This document shows, one piece after another, positions 7,605 through 15,046 of a stretch of DNA of 16,709 nucleotides. The stretch comes from a bacterium (GTDB taxonomy: Bacteria > Desulfobacterota > JAPLJL01). The notes under the pieces are model-generated. The model did no database searches and had not been told where the DNA came from. It saw only the letters and a program-made list of their open reading frames with translations. Each line of letters begins with the position of its first letter. Position 1 is the stretch's first letter. The stretch spans positions 1 through 16,709 of the forward strand of contig JAQTNV010000069.1 in the NCBI GenBank assembly GCA_028713675.1. The letters run 5' to 3'. Made by a program: the position numbers and the translations under genes.

Positions 7605-9089
7605 ATGAAATTATCTATGAAAACCCGATTCTTGCCTGTTATGCATTGGTATATCCAAAATCCAAAATTATTTTGTATTGCTTTTCTTCTTTCTGGTTTT
7701 TGCTCTTGCGGGTTGATTCAAAACGACACCCCTTCTACACCCTCTAATTTTCGAGTCCAGGATATCGATGCTAACCGGGTTAATCTTGCCTGGGATAAAT
7801 CAGACGGTCATGTTGTTTATTATCTTATCGAACGAAGAGATCCAAATGGTAGCCTGTTCGAAAAAGATGCTGGTTATTTTAAGACCACCTACATGGACAG
7901 CAATCTGGAATGTGAAACCACGTATTATTATCGGATCCAGGCACGCGGGGAAGAACAAAATACTATGTCAGACAACCCAAAAACCCTCTATTCCGATTAT
8001 TCCGAGGAAATTCCGGTTACTACCAAGACCTGCTTGAAGGCGGCTGTAATCAGTCAAGGAGATAACGGTGAAGGATATAACAACGGTTGCGCGATCACGA
8101 TTTCCGGGGGACTGAAATGTTGGGGAACGAATGATCATGGCCAGCTGGGACTTGGTATATTTGGATATGACGTTCCCGGAGACGCCGTGGATATTGCCGG
8201 GCTTACGGAGGGGGTAAAGGATGTTTCGGTAGGAGATATGCATATCTGCGCCCTTACCTCTCTGGGCGGAGTCAAGTGTTGGGGATCCCATAAGTATGGT
8301 CAACTCGGAACAGGAAGCACTGACGATTTATATGATTATTCGTTTGGGTATAGCTACGGCCCGGATCCATTTAGTCCCGATCCGCTTGATGTGACTGGGT
8401 TATCCAGCGGAGTAACCGCGATCTCGTCCGGCGCAAATTATACCTGCGCCCTTACCACCCAGAGCGGGGTCAAGTGTTGGGGAAATGGATTTAATTACCC
8501 GGTTAATATTACCGGTCTCTCCGGTGGTATAGTGTCTCTTCGCACCGGATATGATACCGCCTGCGTCCTGATCTCGGATAGGAAGATTGAGTGCTGGGGA
8601 CCGGAATCCTGGGAAAACGCCCCCTCGGAAGTTTTCACATTTACCGAAAGCATCAAAGGAATCGCGGTCGGAGCCTACCATTTCTGCGCGCTTTTCAGCG
8701 GAGGCGATGTAAAATGCTGGAAGGGTTGGGTGGGGGAATTTGGTGGCTCCCTGAGTTTTGGTGATACCCCGGTCGATATCCCCGGCCTCTCCGGTCGGCC
8801 AATTTCTATTAATGCCGGATCTTATTACACCTGTATTCTGAATTCGGATGGTGTAATTGAGTGCTGGTATCCAGATGTCCTGCAAACGAGGCAATTATAT
8901 AAAATCGACTTGAGCCAGACCGATTTTCCCGCCAAGAAGTTCACCGCTTTTTCCGTCGGGTTTAAATTTGCCTATGCGATTACTTCCAATGGGGGAGTGA
9001 AATGGTGGGAATTTGATCCGGCTGGGTCTGAACCAGGCACAAAAGTTGATGATTTATATGTAAGCGGATTAGCAGGATTTATACCGTGA
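7605..9089 (+). CDS. Lipoprotein with one FnIII domain and about seven RCC1-like repeats
   Basis: About 494 residues from ATG 7605; a TTG at 7596 and an ATG at 7617 are also possible, and no start has a strong ribosome binding site. A hydrophobic segment (LFCIAFLLSGFCSCG) ends in a lipobox-like cysteine. One FnIII domain follows (STPSNFRVQDIDANRVNLAWD to EEIPVTTKTC) with the same Cys pair as the FnIII domains at 1529-3481. From about residue 160 come RCC1-type blades with the pattern CAxxxxGxxxCWG: NGCAIT..KCWG, HICALT..KCWG, YTCALT..KCWG, TACVLI..ECWG, HFCALF..KCWK, YTCILN..ECWY and a last one (FAYAIT..KWWEF) that lost both cysteines. A seven-bladed propeller on the outer surface is likely. 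The gene is visibly AT-richer than its neighbours, which could mean transfer. Confidence 0.88.
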   Translation: MKLSMKTRFLPVMHWYIQNPKLFCIAFLLSGFCSCGLIQNDTPSTPSNFRVQDIDANRVNLAWDKSDGHVVYYLIERRDPNGSLFEKDAGYFKTTYMDSNLECETTYYYRIQARGEEQNTMSDNPKTLYSDYSEEIPVTTKTCLKAAVISQGDNGEGYNNGCAITISGGLKCWGTNDHGQLGLGIFGYDVPGDAVDIAGLTEGVKDVSVGDMHICALTSLGGVKCWGSHKYGQLGTGSTDDLYDYSFGYSYGPDPFSPDPLDVTGLSSGVTAISSGANYTCALTTQSGVKCWGNGFNYPVNITGLSGGIVSLRTGYDTACVLISDRKIECWGPESWENAPSEVFTFTESIKGIAVGAYHFCALFSGGDVKCWKGWVGEFGGSLSFGDTPVDIPGLSGRPISINAGSYYTCILNSDGVIECWYPDVLQTRQLYKIDLSQTDFPAKKFTAFSVGFKFAYAITSNGGVKWWEFDPAGSEPGTKVDDLYVSGLAGFIP

Positions 9090-9099
9090 ATTGAAAATA

Positions 9100-9134
9100 A
9101 ACAGGACGAAAATTTCTTAAGTTCTGTTGTTTTT
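9100..9134 (+). terminator. Probable rho-independent terminator of the RCC1 lipoprotein gene
   Basis: AACAGGAC (9100-9107) pairs with GTTCTGTT (9121-9128), 8 bp with one G-U pair around a 13-base loop, followed by GTTTTT. It lies 10 bases after the stop. The remainder of the gap to 9190 shows only a weak GGACA/TGTCC hairpin for the opposite gene. Confidence 0.6.
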
Positions 9135-9189
9135 CTCTCCTCATATCGATTACCAAAAATTCCACCGGGGACAAACGGGACCTGTCCAC

Positions 9190-10101
9190 TCAGGAATCCG
9201 GGGGCTTCTCGTACCAGGGCAGGCCGGCGGCCGCGCTGGCCTCGAGCTCGGCGATGATCTGCGCCCCGAGCAGGAGGATGATGACGGCGGCTTCGAGGAA
9301 AAGCAGGACCACGATGATCGTGGCCAGGGAGCCGTAGATCAGGTCCAGCATCGAAATATTAGCAAAGTAGTAGACCATCCCGAATCCGATCGCCCGCCAG
9401 AGCACCGCTGCGCTGAACCCGCCGACGAAAGCGCGGCGGAGCGAAACATTTATGACCGGGAGGACGTGGTAAACCCCGGTGAAAAGCGCGACCAGGCCCA
9501 GGAAGCTGACCAGCCGCAGGAACAGCTGGGAGGTAAATTCCAGGGGAATGGTATGCCGGAAGATCCGGATGGAATGGCCGACGACCAGAGCGTCCATGCT
9601 GGAAATGAGCAGGGTGACGAAAAAGAGGGCGGTAATCAACAGCAGAATGAAAAAGAAGGGCAAGAGGGCGGAAACCCAGAAGCTGCGCCGGGCTCCCCGG
9701 GCGGAGGTGTGGAATATCCCGGCGATGCCATCCTCGAGCATGCGGAAGGCGATCGAGCTGAAGAAGAGAAGGACCACGACGCTCACCACGCTGATCGCGC
9801 CCGGGTTCTGCAGGAAGGATTGCACCGTCTCCAGGATCGTATCAACATTCTGCGGAACGATCTGCTTGAGCTCCGGGCGGAGGGCGTCCAGAATCTGTTG
9901 TTCCTCAAAAAAGAGCGAGAAGGCGGCCATGGTCAGGGTGAGGAAGGGCACCAGCGCGAGCATGACGTTGTAGCCCACCCCGCCGGCCAGCAGGATGCCC
10001 CGGTTCCGGGAAAAGGAGATCAGGACCCGGCCGGTGAAGCGGAACAGGCGTTCGGACAGGATCCCCAGAGCGCGCAACCGGTTAAGCCCTTTTCTGGTCA
10101 T
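9190..10101 (-). CDS. YihY/UPF0761 (BrkB-like) family inner-membrane protein
   Basis: 303 residues on the minus strand. The family layout is clear: a basic N-terminus, then the GGVGYNVMLALVPFLTLTMA first helix (about 41-66), a soluble loop, and five more hydrophobic segments near 101-121, 140-165, 192-215, 223-246 and 253-284, including the conserved YHVLPVINVSLRRAFVGGFSAAVLWRAIGFGMVYYF stretch. A short hydrophilic tail ends EASAAAGLPWYEKPPDS. The family was once misnamed ribonuclease BN; its true role is not settled, with a transport or envelope function being most often suggested. The gene is 247 bases downstream of the dehydratase-like gene on the same strand and faces the RCC1 gene. The ATG has no obvious ribosome binding site. 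Confidence 0.93.
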   Translation of the reverse strand: MTRKGLNRLRALGILSERLFRFTGRVLISFSRNRGILLAGGVGYNVMLALVPFLTLTMAAFSLFFEEQQILDALRPELKQIVPQNVDTILETVQSFLQNPGAISVVSVVVLLFFSSIAFRMLEDGIAGIFHTSARGARRSFWVSALLPFFFILLLITALFFVTLLISSMDALVVGHSIRIFRHTIPLEFTSQLFLRLVSFLGLVALFTGVYHVLPVINVSLRRAFVGGFSAAVLWRAIGFGMVYYFANISMLDLIYGSLATIIVVLLFLEAAVIILLLGAQIIAELEASAAAGLPWYEKPPDS

Positions 10102-10183
10102 GTATGTGCTGGATGGATTTTATGTGGTATGCCCATCGGCGGTTTTTAAGGCTTTTTTGAGTGCAATAGCTTGCTATTATAAC

Positions 10184-10231
10184 GCATCAGCCTGCCCGTG
10201 CCGGGCAAATCCGTCCAGGGCAAGCTGATGC
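10184..10231. repeat. Inverted repeat with two competing hairpins
   Basis: GCATCAGCCTGCCC (10184-10197) is the reverse complement of GGGCAAGCTGATGC (10218-10231) apart from one C/A mismatch. Its inner part, TGCCCG (10193-10198), can pair instead with CGGGCA (10202-10207) across a 3-base loop. It sits in the 247-base gap downstream of the dehydratase-like gene. A minus-strand TATAAT (10176-10181) beside it could be a -10 box for the YihY gene, but I see no fitting -35. A second, smaller inverted repeat, TGCCCGAT/ATCGGGCA, lies at 10244-10282. Neither has a T-run, so a terminator is not shown. Confidence 0.5.
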
Positions 10232-10348
10232 AGTCCATATTTATGCCCGATCCTTCCGATGTCAGGATAAATAAATCGGGCAACCACAAGATATCCGGAA
10301 ATACCGGCAGCTGATTTCGGGTTTTAATCATCAGGGAAAAGCGGCAAA

Positions 10349-11650
10349 TCACCCCATCCGGGGGATGATTACGTTGTTGATGAAGCGGCCGAACTCCTCC
10401 TGGATGGTTTCAATCGGGGTCACCCGGCGGTCCAGGAAATCGAATTCGAAGGAAAGGAGCGGAATCCCGAGCTCCTTGGCTTTCTCTTTCAGGAAACCGA
10501 TCCCGCCCCAGCCCTGCTTGCAGCCCACGTGCCCGGCGTAGACCGCCATGTCGGCCTTGAAATCCTGATACAGAGTGGCGAAATCGTTCAGGTAAATATC
10601 GATCGGCCCCTTGAATTGCCTGGTCATCGGGGCCATGGTGACAATCCGTTTGGCCATCCCTTCGAGCATGGTATCCACCGAGGTCAGATCCATGATGCCT
10701 TCCGGGGCGTGATACCCGAAGACATCCATGGTCACCACCATCTGGAACTCGCTTTCGAGCCAGTCGTAAAACTGGAGATCAAACCACATCGGGTTCTGGT
10801 ACCAGATCGACCGGATCTTCTCCCCCCCCGGCACCGCCCACTCCCCCTTCTGGATCCGTTCCCGGGCTTCGAGCGCCAGCTGCTCGGCCACGAAGACGCC
10901 GGTATCCGTGCCGGCGAAGGCGATAAAGAGCGGGACCATCAGGTTCACCACCTTGGAGACCTGGGGGCAGGGCACGTGCTTCCGGAGCTCGTTCCACTCC
11001 AGGATGTGTTCGCTCATCCGGTTGCTTTTCTCGCAGGCGGCCCGGAAGAGCTCGGGGCGCCATTTCCGGCCGGTGTGCTTTTCCAGGAAAGGAATGGCGT
11101 CCTTAAATTGCCGGGCCACGTACTGGATTTCCCTTTTCCCGTAGAGATAGGGGATGTCCACCATGTAAAGCGGGGTGCCGGTAAATTCCCTCAGGGCGGG
11201 CATGGCCACCAGCTGAGAATCGCAGGGGGAACTGACGCTGAAAAGGCAGGCCGGCTTGGGCAGGAGGCCTTTCAGGGCCGAGCCCAGGGTGGACTTGTCT
11301 ACCGAGCAGACCTCCGCGGGAATGCCGTGGGCCTCGGCCCGGTCGATATATTCGCAGGTGCGGTCGGGATCGCCGACGAGATTCTGGAGGATGGGGTAGG
11401 ATTCGATGGGCAGGTCAACGGCGTTTTCGAGCCCCAGGATCAGCTCCGGGCTGACCCCGGTGTTGTGCCAGACGACCGGTCCGTCGCCGTCCAGGAGCCG
11501 GCAGATTTTTTCGGTGTAGGAGGTGAAGGCTTTCATGAACGAGAGCATCCCGCGGGAATCCGGGTCGCTTTCGTAGAGGGCGAGGAGGCCGCTGATCCCC
11601 TCGTAGATCATCTCGAGGTCGTCCGAGCGCTCTTTACCCAGAATGGCCAT
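10349..11650 (-). CDS. 2-hydroxyacyl-CoA dehydratase / benzoyl-CoA reductase family protein (HgdB/BcrB-like)
   Basis: 433 residues on the minus strand. The C-terminal family signature is present: HVGCKQGWGG with Cys377, followed by KELGIPLLSFEFDFLDRRVTP and a closing helix (EEFGRFI). An internal SSPCDSQ with Cys143 matches the other conserved Fe-S ligand region, after VVWHNTG. These proteins bind a [4Fe-4S] cluster and, with a second subunit and an ATP-driven activator, perform low-potential ketyl-radical dehydration of 2-hydroxyacyl-CoA or reduction of aryl-CoA. Neither the partner subunit nor the activator is in the window, so catalytic activity is unproven and it may serve another reaction. 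It is divergent from the FAD oxidase gene, 164 bases away. The ATG lacks a Shine-Dalgarno, and an 8-bp repeat array begins just upstream of it. Confidence 0.88.
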   Translation of the reverse strand: MAILGKERSDDLEMIYEGISGLLALYESDPDSRGMLSFMKAFTSYTEKICRLLDGDGPVVWHNTGVSPELILGLENAVDLPIESYPILQNLVGDPDRTCEYIDRAEAHGIPAEVCSVDKSTLGSALKGLLPKPACLFSVSSPCDSQLVAMPALREFTGTPLYMVDIPYLYGKREIQYVARQFKDAIPFLEKHTGRKWRPELFRAACEKSNRMSEHILEWNELRKHVPCPQVSKVVNLMVPLFIAFAGTDTGVFVAEQLALEARERIQKGEWAVPGGEKIRSIWYQNPMWFDLQFYDWLESEFQMVVTMDVFGYHAPEGIMDLTSVDTMLEGMAKRIVTMAPMTRQFKGPIDIYLNDFATLYQDFKADMAVYAGHVGCKQGWGGIGFLKEKAKELGIPLLSFEFDFLDRRVTPIETIQEEFGRFINNVIIPRMG

Positions 11651-11658
11651 AAAATCAG

Positions 11659-11690
11659 TGAGTTGGCGAGTTGGTAAGTTGGTTGTTGGT
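11659..11690. repeat. 8-bp short tandem array upstream of the dehydratase-like gene
   Basis: TGAGTTGG, CGAGTTGG and TAAGTTGG follow one another at 11659-11682, then a decayed TTGTTGG. The last five bases (GTTGG or AGTTGG) are constant and the first two or three vary. The array lies 8 bases upstream of the minus-strand start codon at 11650. Confidence 0.65.
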
Positions 11691-11814
11691 TTCAGATGTT
11701 ATTTTTTCCATCCGAAAAAACATTTGTTGTTTTTTATTATTGATATGATATTAATGATACACACCTTTACAAATACGTGTCCAGCAGGTTCTTAAGGAAG
11801 AAGCGAGTCACGGG
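11691..11814 (+). promoter_or_regulatory. AT-rich divergent promoter region, no confident hexamers
   Basis: This stretch between divergent starts turns strongly AT-rich around 11700-11770 (runs of T and A, TATGATATTAATGATA). A loose TTGTTG with GATATT 17 bases downstream could serve the FAD oxidase, but matches are only partial. AAGGAAG at 11794-11800 is the ribosome binding site for the ATG at 11815. Confidence 0.3.
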
Positions 11815-13485
11815 ATGAGCTTGGTCAAGGAAACGTTAGCGGAATTACGTCAGGCGCTCGGGGAAGAGTGGGCCGAGGACGACCCGGTTTTCCTCCAGGG
11901 CTACTTCCGGGACATCAGCACCATTGACGGGGTCCGCCCCCAGATCGTGGCCCTGCCCTCCACCACTGAGGAGGTGCAGGCGGTGGTGCGGATCGCCGGG
12001 AAGCACAAGCTCCCGCTGGTCCCCCTCTCCACCGGGTTCAATATCGCCGGCCTGACCCTGCCCCGGGAGGGGGGCATCCTCCTGGACCTGAAGCGGATGG
12101 ACAAGGTCCTCAAGGTCGATACCGAGACCATGACCGTGACCTTCCAGCCCTATGTCCGCAACGCCGCCCTTCAGGCCGAGGTCAACCGGTTTTCCCCGGC
12201 CGAGGGCCTGCGGCTCCGGATCGCCAACCCGATCACCGTGGGGTCCGCCTCCTATTTCGGCAACATCATGTCGGGGGGGCTGTCGGTCAACGCCGTCAGC
12301 ACCGGGGTCTACCATGAATACATCGGGGGCCAGGTCTGGGTGCTTCCGGACGGGGAAATCCTCCGCGTCCGCTCCGCCACCCACCCCAGCGCCCCGCCCC
12401 TCGGGAACTTCCGGGGGCCGGGACCGGACATCTCCGGGATGTTCTATAACGCCGAGGGGCAGATGGGCGTCTGCACCGAGATGACGGTGAGCCTGTTCAT
12501 TGATTACCCCCACCGGAAAATGGTGATTTTCCGGGCCAAGGACATGCTCAAGGACGAAACCGAGCCGATCATCGACTTCGTCTACGCCGTGGCCCGGGAG
12601 AACATCGCCGACGAAATCTACAAAAGCTCGAACATCACCCTCTCGGCGCTGATGGGCCCGATCGTGGAGGAGGTGGCGCTGGCCTTTCCCGAAAACCTGG
12701 TCCTGGTGACCGTGGCCGGAAGCACCGAGGAAGAGGTCAGGATCAAGGAAAAGAAGCTCCTGGAGCTGATGAAAAAGCACCCCTTCGTTGTCATCGAGAA
12801 GCAGATCATGGATCTCTTCTACGATATCGTGGGCCTCTGGGGCGACGATTTCGCTAATCTGGTTTTCCGGAAGTGCTACACCCTGGGCGGGATCATGCGT
12901 TGGCGGGGCTGTTTTTATTTCCTCGGCTGCGCCACCACCATGGACCGGATCCCCGACCTCACGCGGCAGTTCAACCTGCTTATCCAGAAGCACTTCCAGC
13001 CCCTGAATCCGCCGAACAACCTTAAGACCAAGCTCCGGGCCCTGAGCATCCTTCTGAACCGTTCCGCCGACCAAGTCCAGAAAAAAAACGGGACGAAGCG
13101 CTGGCGGACCATGACCCGGCGCCTGCTCAGCATGCTTCTCGCGCCTTCCTTCATCCGGCTGTTCTTCTCCAAAAAAATGTGGGACCGGCCCCTCTACCCG
13201 GCCCACACCGCCATCCAGGGGCCTTTCCCCCTGGGCCGGGGCTGCTGGTTCGAGCTGGACATGTGGTACAACCGGGGCGACGCGGAGGACCGGGAGCGCA
13301 TCCGCCGCTTCGAGACCGACTGCGCGGACATGATGATCGAGCGGGACCTCTTCATCCCCCGCGACTTCGCCAACGCCTTTTCCCGCCAGTTCCCGAAGCT
13401 CGGGATTTACCGGGAGCTGGTGATGAAACTGAAAAAAGAGATGGACCCCGACGATATCATGAACAGGAAAGTAATGGGATTCTGA
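11815..13485 (+). CDS. FAD-binding oxidase, GlcD/vanillyl-alcohol-oxidase type (long)
   Basis: 556 residues from ATG 11815, with AAGGAAG 14 bases upstream. Residues about 40-230 form the PCMH-type FAD-binding domain: PQIVALPSTTEEVQAVVRIA, then the PLVPLSTGFNIAG loop, GGILLDLKRMDKVLKVD, a GSASYFGNIMSGGLSVNAVS segment and VLPDGEILRVRS. The C-terminal half is the substrate cap, closing with KKEMDPDDIMNRKVMGF, the usual last motif of FAD-linked oxidases. The family oxidises alcohols, hydroxy acids or phenols, passing electrons to a partner rather than to oxygen when, as here, an Fe-S subunit is encoded nearby. Length fits the 4-cresol dehydrogenase/alkylglycerone-phosphate-synthase size class better than a short GlcD. 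The second FAD oxidase follows after 88 bases filled by repeats. Confidence 0.9.
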   Translation: MSLVKETLAELRQALGEEWAEDDPVFLQGYFRDISTIDGVRPQIVALPSTTEEVQAVVRIAGKHKLPLVPLSTGFNIAGLTLPREGGILLDLKRMDKVLKVDTETMTVTFQPYVRNAALQAEVNRFSPAEGLRLRIANPITVGSASYFGNIMSGGLSVNAVSTGVYHEYIGGQVWVLPDGEILRVRSATHPSAPPLGNFRGPGPDISGMFYNAEGQMGVCTEMTVSLFIDYPHRKMVIFRAKDMLKDETEPIIDFVYAVARENIADEIYKSSNITLSALMGPIVEEVALAFPENLVLVTVAGSTEEEVRIKEKKLLELMKKHPFVVIEKQIMDLFYDIVGLWGDDFANLVFRKCYTLGGIMRWRGCFYFLGCATTMDRIPDLTRQFNLLIQKHFQPLNPPNNLKTKLRALSILLNRSADQVQKKNGTKRWRTMTRRLLSMLLAPSFIRLFFSKKMWDRPLYPAHTAIQGPFPLGRGCWFELDMWYNRGDAEDRERIRRFETDCADMMIERDLFIPRDFANAFSRQFPKLGIYRELVMKLKKEMDPDDIMNRKVMGF

Positions 13486-13494
13486 CCAATGGCA

Positions 13495-13580
13495 GGTAGC
13501 CAGTAGCAGATAACCAGTAACCAGAGAAATCAGAAAAAGGAAAATAACGAACTAAACGAACCAAATAGACCAGATGAGCC
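13495..13580. repeat. Short-period tandem arrays (7-bp then 9-bp words) between the two FAD oxidase genes
   Basis: Heptamers GGTAGCC, AGTAGCA, GATAACC, AGTAACC, AGAGAAA run from 13495 to 13529. After an AG-rich break, nonamers TAACGAACT, AAACGAACC, AAATAGACC, AGATGAGCC run from 13545 to 13580. The fourth nonamer contains the start codon of the next gene (13574). The same words occur in reverse complement at 16399-16457. Confidence 0.7.
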
Positions 13581-14845
13581 AAGTTGAAAGCATTTTTTCT
13601 GAATTCGAGGCCGTCAGCAGCGAGCGGATGGCTTCCTATTTCCTGGAGACCCCGGGCGAGCTCAAGCTGACCGGCCGGGCCCCCAAATCGGTGGCCGAGG
13701 TGATCCGGATGGTGGAGCTCGCGGCCGGGAACCAGCTCAAGGTTTTCACCGGGAGCGGCTACCGTTTCCCCCGGGAGGTGGCGGAGATCCCCGGGGTGGT
13801 CATGGACTTTCAAAAGCTTGACGTGATCCGGATGGTGGACGGCCGGAATCTCTTCGCGGAGTTGGAAAGAGGGGTGGTGTTCCCGGACCTGATTTCCGCC
13901 CTGGAAAAACAGAGCCTACGCCCGGCCTACCCGGTCGGTTCCCTCTCTCCCGAGCCCGTCACCACCTACCTGAACCGGGAGCCGTCCTGGAACGTCAGTA
14001 AATTTCCGGAGTCCAAGATCGGTCCCCTCGAAGTGGTCCTCGCGGACGGCCGGGTGCAGAGGACGGGAGCGCACGCGCTTTCGCTGAAAACGGTCCCCTG
14101 GACCGGGGAGGGGGGGCCATACCTTTCGCAGTGGTATCTCGGCTCCCGGGACACTTACGGGATCACCGTGTCGGGCAAGATTCTGATCTATCCCCACTGG
14201 GGAAAGAAAAGGTTTTTACATTACGGTTTTTCGGGGATGAGGGGGGCCCTGGCCGGGCTCAAGGAGGTCTCGCGCCGCGGGTTCTGCCAGGAAGGGTACC
14301 TGGTCGAGAAGGTTGAAGGCCCGAATCCCGCGATAAACTTCTCCGCCGCGGTCGAGGCCTTTGAGGAACTCAGCGATTACCAGGCCCGGGAGATTGACCG
14401 GATTATCCGCATGAACGGGGGAACCCCCCGGTCGGTGCCGGATCCGGCCGAAGATATTTCCCGGATCCAGCCCCGCCGGGAAAAGAACACCCTGCCTTTT
14501 TACTGTTCCTTTGACCGGGCCGAGGATCTCTGGGCCAAAATCAAGGGTTTCCTCGGGGGACGGGGGATTACCCGGGCCCGGCTCCAGGCGGTTTCGGTCG
14601 CGAGCGGCCGGGAGCTTTACCTTTGCCCGGGCTGGGAAGGCGGGGAGTCGGAATACCGGGAAATCCAGCGGGGCATCCTGGACCTGGTTTACCCGGCCGG
14701 GGCCTTTTTCGATATGCTGCCTTACCACTTGAGCCAGCTCTTATATAAAAGGAATGATATCTATTACCGCCAGCTCCTCCGGATCAAGCGCCTGATGGAC
14801 CCCCAAAACCTCCTCAACCCACAGGAATTTATGGACATCAAATGA
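13574..14845 (+). CDS. FAD-binding oxidase, short GlcE-like subunit
   Basis: 423 residues. From about residue 31 it shows a compact FAD-binding PCMH fold: LTGRAPKSVAEVIRMVELA, the KVFTGSGYRFPRE loop replacing the usual STG loop, then GVVMDFQKLDVIRMVDGRN and ADGRVQRTGAHALS. The C-terminus ends in KRLMDPQNLLNPQEF, the family closing motif. It resembles GlcE, the second flavoprotein subunit of glycolate-oxidase-type complexes, but is longer. An in-frame TAA at 13553 caps the upstream frame, so the start is ATG 13574 or ATG 13628 (residue 19). Neither has a good ribosome binding site, and 13574 falls within a repeat word. Together with the long FAD oxidase before it and the CCG protein after it, a three-subunit membrane-linked dehydrogenase is likely. 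Confidence 0.82.
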   Translation: MSQVESIFSEFEAVSSERMASYFLETPGELKLTGRAPKSVAEVIRMVELAAGNQLKVFTGSGYRFPREVAEIPGVVMDFQKLDVIRMVDGRNLFAELERGVVFPDLISALEKQSLRPAYPVGSLSPEPVTTYLNREPSWNVSKFPESKIGPLEVVLADGRVQRTGAHALSLKTVPWTGEGGPYLSQWYLGSRDTYGITVSGKILIYPHWGKKRFLHYGFSGMRGALAGLKEVSRRGFCQEGYLVEKVEGPNPAINFSAAVEAFEELSDYQAREIDRIIRMNGGTPRSVPDPAEDISRIQPRREKNTLPFYCSFDRAEDLWAKIKGFLGGRGITRARLQAVSVASGRELYLCPGWEGGESEYREIQRGILDLVYPAGAFFDMLPYHLSQLLYKRNDIYYRQLLRIKRLMDPQNLLNPQEFMDIK

Positions 14846-14876
14846 ATTTTGTAATTAATAATTGGTAAAGATACGG

Positions 14877-15034
14877 CTATGGATAAGTCGGAGCGAATCC
14901 AAACATCTTTTTTGCAGGGTTCTTCTCTGTCGATTCAAAACTATGATTGTATGCCAACGGCCAGCCCCTGCGGGGCGGCCGGATGCTTTTTTGGTAAAAC
15001 CAAATTGTTTGGGTGAGCGAAGGCTTGTCCATAG
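14877..15034 (+). ncRNA. Candidate structured cis-regulatory RNA upstream of the CCG Fe-S gene
   Basis: CTATGGATAAG (14877-14887) pairs with CTTGTCCATAG (15024-15034) over 11 bp with one G-U, closing a 158-base gap. Inside lie a strong GC hairpin followed by six T (14953-14992) and overlapping alternatives: TTTGGT (14990-14995) and TTTGG (15008-15012) can each pair with the same ACCAAA (14999-15004), and GGAT in the closing stem can pair instead with ATCC (14897-14900). GAGCGAA occurs once near each end. It matches no riboswitch class I know. A small mobile element with 11-bp terminal repeats is the alternative; I see no target-site duplication. Confidence 0.35.
14953..14992 (+). terminator. 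Terminator-like GC hairpin with T-run
   Basis: GGCC-A-GCCCC (14959-14968) pairs with GGGGC-GGCC (14972-14980) around TGC, with one bulged A. Weaker outer pairs (14953-14958 with 14981-14986) bring the stem directly to TTTTTT at 14987-14992. It could end transcription of the short FAD oxidase, or act as an attenuator before the Fe-S gene. Confidence 0.55.
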
Positions 15035-15046
15035 GCAGTGCAAAAG

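Noticed and set aside
9127-10149. Long plus-strand open frame (340 codons) opposite the YihY gene
   Set aside because: Its product is rich in Asp, Glu, Gln and Gly without any domain, and it mirrors a clear six-helix membrane protein on the minus strand.
10349-11650. Assigning HgdB or BcrB by name
   Set aside because: The partner subunit and ATP-dependent activator are missing from the window, and family members act on different substrates, so only family-level naming is justified.
10529-11677. Long plus-strand open frame (382 codons) opposite the dehydratase-like gene
   Set aside because: No family motif; the minus-strand product carries the HgdB/BcrB signature.
11845-13206. Long minus-strand open frame (453 codons) opposite the long FAD oxidase
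   Set aside because: Composition dominated by Gly, Asp, His and Leu with no motif; the plus strand encodes a well-marked FAD oxidase. Such shadows are common in GC-rich genes.
14877-15034. Known riboswitch or housekeeping RNA (cobalamin, TPP, c-di-GMP, Moco, 6S, SRP, RNase P, tmRNA)
   Set aside because: I looked for the conserved core words of these classes by eye and found none; a covariance-model scan could still overturn this.
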